Source: Clostridiales bacterium (GTDB lineage: Bacteria; Bacillota; Clostridia; Oscillospirales; Acutalibacteraceae). Taken from it: a DNA stretch of 10,171 nt. Each line of letters starts with the position of its first letter. Positions within the stretch are counted from its first letter, which is position 1. A program made the translations under genes and the position numbers. The notes beneath the pieces are model-generated. The model made no database searches. It had not been told where the DNA came from and saw only the letters and a program-made list of their open reading frames with translations. The stretch spans positions 1-10,171 of the forward strand of contig JAJBVR010000081.1 in the NCBI GenBank assembly GCA_020859725.1, given 5' to 3'. Positions 1 through 5,267 of the stretch are shown here, piece by piece.

Positions 1-264
1 GAGTCATTCTTTTTCGTCTTTTTGACTGTTGCACTTACATTGTATATTCACCTGTATAAAAATTTTGCGAATCAAAACAATGAATTTTCAACAGCGGAAA
101 AGGCAAAGCTTTTGATGCTTTTAAATTGCGCCGTGAAAATCGGAAATGATAAATTCTCTCTTTCCACTGCGGCTGAAATGCTTGTACAAAGACTTATCGC
201 TTCATTTGAAACTGATGAAGTCAAATTAAAACTGCCGAATTTATGTGATATATCTTTTTTGATT
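1..264 (+). CDS. cas1: Cas1 C-terminal part (CRISPR integrase), cut by the window edge
   Basis: Cas1 is the metal-dependent integrase that, with Cas2, inserts new spacers into the CRISPR array. Only the C-terminal helical part is visible. After YKNFANQNNEFSTAEKAKLL the pattern of a short acidic/polar lead (EFSTAEK), a leucine/asparagine helix (LLMLLNCAV), KIGNDKFSL and a final long helix (AAEMLVQRLIASF) matches the end of type II Cas1 proteins. The frame is open to base 1, so the TTG at 22 is not a credible start. Two oddities: no stop codon separates it from cas2, so both read as one polypeptide; and the conserved E-P-F-R-x-x-V-D block expected just before YKNF is not readable in this frame (bases 1-60). 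A related R-x-x-D pattern (FRLFD) appears in frame 3 at 12-26, which suggests an indel or decay. The family assignment rests on recall of sequence pattern and on the adjacent Cas2. Confidence 0.68.
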
Positions 265-585
265 ATGATTAGATTTATGAGAATGTTAGTATTTTTTGAT
301 TTGCCGGTGAAAGAAAAATCAGAGCAAAAAGCGGCAACTAAATTCAGAAATTTTTTAATTAAAGACGGTTATTTAATGCTTCAGTATTCTGTTTATTCCA
401 GAGTGTGCTGTGGATATGATTCTGTAAAGACCCATGAAAAAAGGCTTAAAAATCATATTCCTCCAAACGGTTCTGTAAGATTGCTCACTATTACTGAAAA
501 GCAATATAATTCAATGGAAATTTTGCTAGGCGAATTTAAGCAAAGTGATATCCCTGCTTCGTATGAGCAGCTTACTTTGCTGTAA
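265..585 (+). CDS. cas2: CRISPR-associated endoribonuclease/adaptation protein Cas2 (type II)
   Basis: Cas2 is the small ferredoxin-fold dimer that bridges two Cas1 dimers during spacer acquisition. From the ATG at 265 it has 106 residues, a normal length. The N-terminal strand MRMLVFFDLPV carries the conserved Asp after FF. It is followed by a KFRNFLIKDGYLMLQYSVYSRVC block and by GSVRLLTITEKQYNSMEILLGE, all hallmarks of type II Cas2. The ATG at 277 (MRML) is an alternative start. Neither has a clear Shine-Dalgarno sequence. The frame runs in continuously from Cas1, so the protein may be made as a Cas1-Cas2 fusion or by coupled re-initiation. If the T6 run at 255-260 had one T fewer, cas1 would end at a TGA just before this ATG, the usual arrangement, so a homopolymer indel is a real alternative. 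The stop codon overlaps the downstream terminator. Confidence 0.88.
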   Translation: MIRFMRMLVFFDLPVKEKSEQKAATKFRNFLIKDGYLMLQYSVYSRVCCGYDSVKTHEKRLKNHIPPNGSVRLLTITEKQYNSMEILLGEFKQSDIPASYEQLTLL

Positions 586-631
586 AAAAAGAGAATGAAG
601 TGATTATTTTATTTCACTTCACTCTCTTTTT
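584..631. terminator. Bidirectional Rho-independent terminator between cas2 and the tracrRNA/array
   Basis: A 13-bp stem (591-603 with 614-626) and a 10-nt AT loop are flanked by A7 on the left and T5 on the right, so it can end transcripts from both sides. The single imperfect position (A595/C622) is a mismatch in plus-strand RNA but a G-U wobble in minus-strand RNA, so the hairpin is slightly better for RNA arriving from the array side. It directly abuts the cas2 stop codon. Confidence 0.85.
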
Positions 632-676
632 ATTCCAAATTTTCTTGATATTTGGCTGTGTGCCTAATTTTTCGTG
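584..676 (-). ncRNA. Candidate tracrRNA, adjacent to the array and apparently driven from the last repeat
   Basis: Read on the minus strand, 676 to 655 can pair with the repeat's 5' two-thirds. By hand alignment, CACGAAAAAUUA pairs with repeat nt 13-24 (one C/U mismatch) and GGCAC plus ACAGC pair with repeat nt 1-11 (one C/U mismatch, one G-U, bulged A at 6). Another bulged A sits at nt 12. A small hairpin follows (CCAAAU with AUUUGG, 655-650 with 640-635), then the strong terminator hairpin and a U7 tail. Anti-repeat, short hairpin and terminator stem is the order expected of a tracrRNA. The repeat at 683-718 ends in TGGTATAAT on this strand, and seven bases beyond that -10 falls on 676, the first base of the anti-repeat. 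The RNA would be about 93 nt. The pairing and layout are seen in the sequence; the tracrRNA function is inferred. It could instead be a decayed or inverted repeat remnant. Confidence 0.6.
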
Positions 677-682
677 TTCCAT

Positions 683-691
683 ATTATACCA
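683..691 (-). promoter_or_regulatory. Repeat-embedded extended -10 promoter reading into the tracrRNA candidate
   Basis: The minus-strand 3' end of repeat 1 is TGGTATAAT, a perfect extended -10 (TGn-TATAAT). No good -35 is needed with this element. The predicted start is about base 676, so the product would be the tracrRNA candidate rather than a crRNA, because no spacer follows this repeat. Promoters inside repeats are established for type II-C arrays such as Neisseria meningitidis; that it acts here is inferred. Confidence 0.55.
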
Positions 692-812
692 TACCAAGAA
701 AAATTAGTGAACTACAACTCGACTTGTAACTATAATAGCCGTTCTGCTATTATACATACCAAGAAAAATTATGGAACTACAACGATAAACCGCACAGTTA
801 AGCCATTTTAAT

Positions 813-821
813 ATTATACCA
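813..821 (-). promoter_or_regulatory. Repeat-embedded extended -10 promoter for the first crRNA
   Basis: The degenerate repeat 3 keeps an intact TGGTATAAT on the minus strand. Its divergent half supplies TTGCTT 17 bases upstream as a weak -35. A start about seven bases downstream would give a crRNA with a guide of roughly 22-23 nt from the 29-bp spacer, in line with the short guides of type II-C systems. Confidence 0.5.
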
Positions 822-901
822 TACCAAGAAAAAATAAGCAAATAAAATAAATTTTAATAGGCTTTTCAGCAAAGTTGTATTATTAAAAAATCGTGGAATG
901 A

Positions 902-1345
902 TTATTCTTCAAGCTTATAATCTTCTGAATCGGTATCATCAATTTTTTCTTCGTTTTTAATTATGCCGTTTTCATCCTTGGAATTACAATCATTATTTTT
1001 TGTTTTTAATACAGAGTGAATAATTAAAATTACCGCTGTAAGAGCCATAATGCAAGCGGCGGCAATTAAAATTTTTGATTGAGCGGATAATTTACTCTTC
1101 TTTTCAACAACGGAAGAACTGCCGCTAACTATGCTTTCATCAGCATTGTTATCACTGTTGCCTTTTATCTCTTCATAGCTGTTTTCCGAATATTTATAGG
1201 TATAATTATCAGCGCCGGAATTGTTTCCGGAATATTTAAATTTGGTTGTTTTGCCGGCTTTGCTTTTATCTGAGGTTTCGGAATTTGAAGATTTATTTCT
1301 TTTTGTTGTTTTTCCGGAAGTCGCTTTGTTTTTTTGATTCTTCAT
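902..1345 (-). CDS. Low-complexity stalk plus transmembrane anchor; probable 3' part of the split surface-protein gene
   Basis: Not recognised as a named family. The 147 residues from the ATG at 1345 show a Lys/Ser/Thr/Asn/Gly-rich, tyrosine-bearing stalk (about residues 1-88), one hydrophobic segment (KILIAAACIMALTAVILIIH, about 91-110) and an acidic tail (about 111-147, ending DSEDYKLEE). There is no signal peptide. A lone protein with this stalk would have no obvious route across the membrane. It overlaps the end of the preceding minus-strand frame by 53 bases and lies +1 relative to it. Removing one A from the A7 run in that overlap joins them into a protein of about 317 residues: signal peptide, domain, stalk, membrane anchor, cytoplasmic tail. 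I therefore think it is not an independent gene, although a translationally coupled overlapping gene is possible. No clear terminator follows before the CRISPR repeats. Confidence 0.6.
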   Translation of the reverse strand: MKNQKNKATSGKTTKRNKSSNSETSDKSKAGKTTKFKYSGNNSGADNYTYKYSENSYEEIKGNSDNNADESIVSGSSSVVEKKSKLSAQSKILIAAACIMALTAVILIIHSVLKTKNNDCNSKDENGIIKNEEKIDDTDSEDYKLEE

Positions 1346-1856
1346 CTTCCGAATTTTTCGGAGTCAAAACAATGTTATCACCGAAAATCGAATATCTTCT
1401 GCTGTTAACAGATATTGAAATTTCCGCAAAACTGTTTGATTGTTTTAGATTTTTATCCGTAATTTCAATAATGAAATAAATTTCCTGCCCTGCTTCGCTA
1501 GCGTTTAAAAAATTGCTGTAAATATTTATTTCGTTATTCTCTTTTATAATTCCGTTTTCATCAAAAGAAACGTAATATTCATTGCCGTTGTTTTTGATAA
1601 CTGCATCAATAAAAACGGAATTATTATCAGGCTGTAAATGAATTTCACTGTAACTCAGATGAGCATAAAAACAGCTGCCGTCTGCAAAATACTGTAATAA
1701 TCCATTGCAGTCATCGTAATTTATTATTTTTACGTTTGCAGAACTGTCAGAATACCATTCAACGGGGTCTAAATATTCAGTGTCAGCGGCAAATGAATTT
1801 GTGGGAACAGCGACTAATACGGCAAAAATATATAAACATACAGTAAACTTTTTCAT
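1293..1856 (-). CDS. Hypothetical secreted/surface protein, probable 5' part of a frameshifted gene
   Basis: Not recognised. The 187-residue frame opens with a classical signal peptide (MKK, then a hydrophobic core to about residue 17, with SFA|AD cleavage near residue 23). An acidic, aromatic-rich, probably beta-rich exported domain follows, up to about residue 165 (YFADGSCFYAHLSYSE, IYFIIEITDKNL, YSIFGDNIVLTPKN). The last dozen residues (KQSDFRKNNKKK) look like out-of-frame readthrough of the Lys-rich stalk coded in the neighbouring frame. The start at 1856 has only a distant AGGA, about 15 bases upstream, and a weak CCGGA immediately before it. A TTGACA promoter lies about 50-75 bases upstream. 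Being divergent from the pyrH operon, it is probably a separate accessory unit. Its function is unknown. Confidence 0.7.
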   Translation of the reverse strand: MKKFTVCLYIFAVLVAVPTNSFAADTEYLDPVEWYSDSSANVKIINYDDCNGLLQYFADGSCFYAHLSYSEIHLQPDNNSVFIDAVIKNNGNEYYVSFDENGIIKENNEINIYSNFLNASEAGQEIYFIIEITDKNLKQSNSFAEISISVNSRRYSIFGDNIVLTPKNSEDEESKKQSDFRKNNKKK

Positions 1857-1902
1857 TCCGGCACCAGCAAGTCCTATTCAAAATTTTATATATTGAGAAA
1901 AT

Positions 1903-1930
1903 ATTATCATTTCATTAATACCTTTGTCAA
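1903..1930 (-). promoter_or_regulatory. Sigma-A type promoter for the surface-protein gene
   Basis: On the minus strand, a perfect -35 TTGACA (1930-1925) is followed after 16 bases by GATAAT (1908-1903), five of six matches to the -10 consensus. The predicted start is near 1896, giving a leader of about 40 nt before the ATG at 1856. TGATAATAT provides an alternative extended -10 with 18-base spacing. Confidence 0.6.
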
Positions 1931-2007
1931 CATTTCACAGGCAGAAAACTGCTAATTTTGCATAAATAATGATAAATTTGTGAAAAAAATGTTTGTTTTT
2001 AAAAAAC

Positions 2008-2033
2008 ATTGATTATTTGAATTGATTATTTGA
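2008..2033 (+). repeat. Perfect 13-bp tandem direct repeat in the divergent intergenic region
   Basis: ATTGATTATTTGA occurs twice head to tail (2008-2020 and 2021-2033). Just before it is an inverted repeat, AATGTTT (1988-1994) with AAACATT (2004-2010), separated by 9 bases. Position between divergent genes makes a regulator-binding site possible, but AT-rich slippage is equally plausible. Confidence 0.75.
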
Positions 2034-2089
2034 TTAAAATAATTTTAATAAATAAAGGTAAATTTTTAGTTAGATTTTTACTTTGGCTA

Positions 2090-2118
2090 TTTACTTTATT
2101 TATAAAATATATTATTAT
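2090..2118 (+). promoter_or_regulatory. Candidate promoter for the pyrH operon
   Basis: TTTACT (2090-2095) and TATTAT (2113-2118) are separated by 17 bases, with 4 of 6 and 5 of 6 consensus matches. The predicted start near 2125 leaves a leader of about 46 nt. The region is very AT-rich, so other -10-like sequences exist (for example TATAAA at 2101). Confidence 0.35.
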
Positions 2119-2130
2119 ATTAGCAGTGCA

Positions 2131-2148
2131 TTCGGGTATTTGCCCGAA
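2131..2148 (+). other. Small hairpin in the pyrH leader
   Basis: TTCGGG and CCCGAA form a perfect 6-bp stem with a 6-nt loop. It ends ten bases before the GGAGGT ribosome binding site (2159-2164). A-rich rather than U-rich sequence follows, so it is not a terminator. It could affect mRNA stability or translation start. Confidence 0.45.
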
Positions 2149-2170
2149 AATGTTGTACGGAGGTAAATTG

Positions 2171-2878
2171 ATGAGCAATAAGTATAAAAGAATTTTGCTT
2201 AAGCTTTCCGGTGAAGTTTTGGCCGGAAATAAAGGTACTGGTATTGACGGCGATACAGTTGTTAAAATTTGTAAATCCGTCAAGGCTGTTTCGGATCTTG
2301 GAGTTGAAGTGGGAATAGTTGTAGGAGGAGGAAATTTCTGGCGCGGAAGAATCAGCGACGGAATGGACAGGGCAAGAGCCGATCATATAGGAATGCTGGC
2401 AACCGCAATGAATTCTTTGGCGCTTTGTGACGCGTTTGAGCAGCTTGGCGCTGATGTAAGAGTGCAAACCGCTATAGAAATGCGCCAAATTGCCGAACCT
2501 TATATAAGAAACAGGGCAATACGCCATCTTGAAAAAGGCAGAATTGTTATATTCGGATGCGGAACGGGATCGCCTTTCTTTTCAACGGATACAGCCGCCG
2601 CGCTTAGGAGCGTTGAAATAAACGCCGATGCTCTTCTTAAGGCAACTAATGTGGACGGAGTTTATAACAAAGACCCGAATAAATTCGGCGATGCGGTTAA
2701 GTTTGATGAGATCACTTTTAAAGAAGTAATTAATATGGATCTTAAAGTTATGGATTCAACCGCATTTTCTCTTTGCAAAGATAATGATATGTCGATAATT
2801 GTGTTTAATTTGGATAATCCTGATAATATTATCAAAGTTGCAAACGGTGAAAATATAGGCACAACAGTTAAAAATTAA
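2171..2878 (+). CDS. pyrH: UMP kinase
   Basis: UMP kinase phosphorylates UMP to UDP with ATP in the cytoplasm, feeding all pyrimidine nucleotides; the bacterial enzyme is hexameric and of the amino-acid-kinase fold. At 235 residues it has the family's usual length. Visible motifs are the N-terminal KLSGEVLAG loop, GGGNFWRG (about residues 52-59), [11 protein letters not shown], the [20 protein letters not shown] phosphate-binding region, [10 protein letters not shown], and [16 protein letters not shown] near the C-terminus. The start at 2171 is set by GGAGGT six bases upstream and by the family N-terminus; the open frame extends back to 2030 but that part has no family similarity. It is the first gene of the co-directional block. 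The usual upstream partners rpsB and tsf are absent here, and frr follows 23 bases downstream. Confidence 0.97.
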   Translation: MSNKYKRILLKLSGEVLAGNKGTGIDGDTVVKICKSVKAVSDLGVEVGIVVGGGNFWRGRISDGMDRARADHIGMLATAMNSLALCDAFEQLGADVRVQTAIEMRQIAEPYIRNRAIRHLEKGRIVIFGCGTGSPFFSTDTAAALRSVEINADALLKATNVDGVYNKDPNKFGDAVKFDEITFKEVINMDLKVMDSTAFSLCKDNDMSIIVFNLDNPDNIIKVANGENIGTTVKN

Positions 2879-2901
2879 TTTTTATAAGAGAGGTTTATTT
2901 T

Positions 2902-3456
2902 ATGGAAGCGTTATTTGCCAAAACAAAAGAAAAAATGGAAAAATGCCTTGACAGTCTTGACAGGGATTATAAAGCAGTGCGCGCGGGCAGGGCAAATCCT
3001 GCCGTGCTTGACAGAATTTCGGTTGATTATTACGGAACACCCACACCTATAAATCAAATGGCGGCTATAAGCGTTCCGGAGCCGCGCACGCTTATGATTC
3101 AGCCCTGGGATATTTCTTCTTTAAAGGAAATTGAAAAAGCCATTAATACTGCTGAAATAGGAATTAATCCAAATAATGACGGTAAAGTTATCCGCCTTAT
3201 TTTTCCGCCTCTTACTGAAGAACGCCGCAAAGAACTTGTTAAAAATATTTCAAAGCGCTCTGAGGAGGCAAAGGTTGCAATCAGAAATATTCGCCGCGAC
3301 GCTATGGATGATTTAAAGAAATTGAAAAAAAACAGTGAAATCACAGAGGATGATTTAAAAGACGGCGAAAAGAAAATGCAGGATATAACGGACAGTTATG
3401 TTAAGCAAACAGATGAAATGGAAAAAAAGAAAGAACAGGAAATACTTTCAATTTGA
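2902..3456 (+). CDS. frr: Ribosome recycling factor
   Basis: RRF is a tRNA-shaped two-domain protein that, with EF-G, splits the post-termination ribosome after peptide release. The 184 residues match the standard length. The three-helix domain I is made by the N-terminal helix (EKMEKCLDSLDRDYKAVRAGRANPAVLDRI) and two long C-terminal helices from about residue 107. Domain II includes the diagnostic YYGTPTPINQMAAISVPEPRTL and LIFPPLTEERRKELVK. The conserved RAGRANP segment that contacts 23S rRNA is intact. An AGAGAGG ribosome binding site precedes the ATG at a spacing of about 8. It lies in the classic pyrH-frr pair. Its stop codon is followed by two strong hairpins before uppS. Confidence 0.97.
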   Translation: MEALFAKTKEKMEKCLDSLDRDYKAVRAGRANPAVLDRISVDYYGTPTPINQMAAISVPEPRTLMIQPWDISSLKEIEKAINTAEIGINPNNDGKVIRLIFPPLTEERRKELVKNISKRSEEAKVAIRNIRRDAMDDLKKLKKNSEITEDDLKDGEKKMQDITDSYVKQTDEMEKKKEQEILSI

Positions 3457-3466
3457 TTATGTTTTG

Positions 3467-3496
3467 CGCCTGTGGTTTTCGTTTAAAACACAGGCG
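3467..3496 (+). other. Strong intercistronic hairpin after frr
   Basis: CGCCTGTG (3467-3474) pairs with CACAGGCG (3489-3496). Beyond a single bulged G, TTTT pairs with AAAA, closing a 5-nt loop, for about 12 bp in all. It is followed by TCAGTTTC rather than a U-tract, so it is a weak terminator at best. It may protect the pyrH-frr mRNA end or serve as a processing site. Confidence 0.65.
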
Positions 3497-3505
3497 TCAG
3501 TTTCA

Positions 3506-3525
3506 GGCGGAGCGGTTACTCCGCC
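3506..3525 (+). other. Second GC-rich intercistronic hairpin before uppS
   Basis: GGCGGAG and CTCCGCC form a perfect 7-bp stem with a 6-nt loop, 9 bases after the first hairpin and about 15 bases before the uppS ribosome binding site AGGAG (3541-3545). It lacks a U-run. The GC richness stands out in an otherwise AT-rich region. Confidence 0.6.
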
Positions 3526-3552
3526 GTTCTGTCATTTAAAAGGAGATTAAGA

Positions 3553-4269
3553 ATGGCGCTTTTCGCGAAAAAAGAAACTCCGAAAGCTGAATTTTCGGTT
3601 CTTCCGAATCATATCGGTATAATTATGGACGGAAACGGAAGATGGGCAAAAAAAAGAGGCCTCCCGAGAACGGCGGGTCATAAAGCCGGTTCGGAGGTTT
3701 TTAAAAAAATTGCAAAAGAATGCGGAAGATTAGGCATTAAGGAAGCCACCTTTTATGCTTTTTCAACAGAAAATTGGAAGCGGCCGAAAGAAGAAGTAAA
3801 CGCGTTAATGGGTCTGTTTAAAGATTATCTTATTGATGCCGAAAATGATTTAACGGCAAGCGGAAATATCAGGGTAAGATTTATCGGAGAAAGAAACGGC
3901 ATTTCACAGGAGCTTTTGCATCTTATGGACGAAGCGGAAATTGAAACAGGAAAAAGAAACGGTACGCTTGTGAATATCGCGGTAAATTACGGCGGAAGGC
4001 AGGAAATTGTTTCAGCTGTAAATAAGCTTATTGCAAACGGGAAAACAAAAATTACCGAAAATGATATATCCGATTCTGTTTATACAATGCCTGACTGCGA
4101 TTTGATTATCCGCCCCAGCGGAGAAGAACGTCTTTCTAATTTTCTTCTTTGGCAGGCTGCTTACAGCGAATTTTGGTACAGCGATGTGCTTTGGCCGGAT
4201 TTTAAGGAAAAAGACCTTCATTCGGCGCTTGCCGAATTTGAAAAAAGAAACCGAAGATTCGGCGGTTAA
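3553..4269 (+). CDS. uppS: Isoprenyl transferase / undecaprenyl diphosphate synthase
   Basis: This cis-prenyltransferase condenses IPP onto farnesyl-PP to make the C55 lipid carrier for peptidoglycan and other envelope polymers. Of its 238 residues, the key motif HIGIIMDGNGRWAKKRG contains the catalytic Asp (about residue 26) and the diphosphate-binding G-N-G-R. TAGHKAGSE, FYAFSTENWKRP and the C-terminal SNFLLWQAAYSEFWYSDVLWPDF plus RNRRFGG ending are all family hallmarks. The usual R-T-S/G-G-E-x-R loop reads RPSGEER, a small T-to-P change. The start is fixed by AGGAG with 7-base spacing. It links the isoprenoid genes downstream (dxr, ispG) to wall synthesis. Confidence 0.97.
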   Translation: MALFAKKETPKAEFSVLPNHIGIIMDGNGRWAKKRGLPRTAGHKAGSEVFKKIAKECGRLGIKEATFYAFSTENWKRPKEEVNALMGLFKDYLIDAENDLTASGNIRVRFIGERNGISQELLHLMDEAEIETGKRNGTLVNIAVNYGGRQEIVSAVNKLIANGKTKITENDISDSVYTMPDCDLIIRPSGEERLSNFLLWQAAYSEFWYSDVLWPDFKEKDLHSALAEFEKRNRRFGG

Positions 4270-4330
4270 TTTATTTTGGATTTATCGTGTTTTAATAAAT
4301 TACCTTAAAATTGAAAGTTGGTGCTTTTTT

Positions 4331-5200
4331 ATGAAGCAAAGAGTTATAACGGCGTTTGTTTTGCTTTTAATATTGGCGTTTGTTGTTTGGCAGATAAACA
4401 CGCCGGTTTTTGCAGCGGTAATTGCTTTTCTTTCTGCCGTGGCTGCAAATGAAATTATGAAATGCGCCAAAGTAAAAAATAAATTTATTTTATATACGGG
4501 CACTGTTTTTGCGGCTTTTGTTCCTTTTTTTTCCGGCTCCAAGGTTATGGAACCGCTTGTTTCCGCTGAAACGTGGGGAAATATAATATATTCTGTTCCG
4601 AATATAGTTTATATTATTGCAGTTGTTCTTATTTTCTTTCTTGCAATGCTTAAAGGGTATTCATACACAAAATTTGAGGATGTCACTGTTTCTGTATTCG
4701 CCAGTGTAATTGTTCCTTTTGGATTTTCCGTGTTTGTAAGGTTGAGGGATATGTATATAAACGAGCAGTTTGGGATTTATTTGATTTTCTTTGCCCTGAT
4801 TTGCGCTTTGGGAACAGACAGCGGCGCACAGCTTGGAGGAATGGCTTTCGGAAAGCATAAGATGAGCCCGAATATAAGCCCTAAAAAAACTGTTGAAGGA
4901 GCGGCGTGCGGAATCATTTTTTCATTAATTCTTAACGCGGTTGCATTCGTTCTTTATAATCATTTTGCCGATGCAAAAATTGACGCCGCAGGCGCAACGG
5001 TTCTTCTTGTTTGCAGTGTTCCCGTTTCATTTATGGGTATGATGGGCGATTTAAGCGCATCGGTTTTAAAGCGTAATTTTAAAGTTAAGGATTTCGGTAA
5101 AATATTTCCCGGCCACGGCGGCGTAATGGACAGATTTGATTCGGTTCTTTTTACTTTGCCCGTTACATATGCTATGGCGCTTGTTGCTTTCACAGCCTGA
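4331..5200 (+). CDS. cdsA: Phosphatidate cytidylyltransferase (CDP-diglyceride synthetase)
   Basis: CdsA is an integral membrane enzyme that activates phosphatidic acid with CTP to CDP-diacylglycerol, the precursor of bacterial phospholipids. The 289-residue protein shows several hydrophobic segments (AFVLLLILAFVVW, FAAVIAFLSAVAA, IVYIIAVVLIFFLAML, IYLIFFALICALG and others). The CDS signature lies at about residues 244-270: S-x-x-K-R, KDFG, FPGHGG, then D-R-x-D. GTDSGAQLGG is also typical. The ATG at 4331 is chosen because family similarity begins there and the upstream extension of the frame overlaps uppS in another frame. Its ribosome binding site is weak (GAAAG-like), which may lower its expression. 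61 bases separate it from uppS. Confidence 0.95.
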   Translation: MKQRVITAFVLLLILAFVVWQINTPVFAAVIAFLSAVAANEIMKCAKVKNKFILYTGTVFAAFVPFFSGSKVMEPLVSAETWGNIIYSVPNIVYIIAVVLIFFLAMLKGYSYTKFEDVTVSVFASVIVPFGFSVFVRLRDMYINEQFGIYLIFFALICALGTDSGAQLGGMAFGKHKMSPNISPKKTVEGAACGIIFSLILNAVAFVLYNHFADAKIDAAGATVLLVCSVPVSFMGMMGDLSASVLKRNFKVKDFGKIFPGHGGVMDRFDSVLFTLPVTYAMALVAFTA

Positions 5201-5267
5201 TAATTAAATTGTATAAACCGAAGCATAAACATTTTTGCACCGCTTAACAGGAAAGGATATTGCGTTT

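Larger units (their letters stand above)
683..848 (-). CRISPR. Minimal type II CRISPR array: three repeats, two spacers
   Basis: Repeats lie at 683-718 (36 bp), 749-783 (35 bp, one C deleted) and 813-848 (degenerate). Spacers lie at 719-748 (30 bp) and 784-812 (29 bp). In minus orientation the repeat begins GTTGTAGTTC and ends TTGGTATGGTATAAT, resembling type II-C repeats that start GTTGTAG and end in a -10-like ACAAT/ATAAT. The minus strand is therefore proposed as the crRNA strand, convergent with cas1-cas2. The first two repeats differ at two central bases. The third matches repeat 1 at 29 of 36 positions, with all mismatches in its crRNA-5' half. Spacer length is typical of type II. The very small array and the imperfect repeats suggest low activity or decay. 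The spacer targets cannot be judged from the window. Confidence 0.92.

Noticed and set aside
22..585. A stand-alone 187-residue protein starting at TTG 22
   Set aside because: The frame is open to base 1 and reads as the C-terminus of Cas1 followed by Cas2, so the TTG is only an artefact of the window edge.
849..901. CRISPR leader or gene terminator in the gap between the array and the minus-strand gene
   Set aside because: The AT-rich stretch shows no hairpin with a T-run and no distinctive leader motif that I can support.
1290..1345. Programmed -1 frameshifting on the A-run of the split minus-strand gene
   Set aside because: The second frame is +1 relative to the first, so the A-AAA-AAA heptamer would shift in the wrong direction. 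An indel or slippage explanation fits better.
2131..2150. Rho-independent terminator upstream of pyrH
   Set aside because: The 6-bp hairpin is followed by AAAA, not by a T-run, and no plus-strand gene lies upstream to be terminated.
2030..2170. N-terminal extension of UMP kinase
   Set aside because: No family similarity before MSNKYKR; the ATG at 2171 has an excellent GGAGGT, and the hairpin and promoter candidate lie in this stretch.
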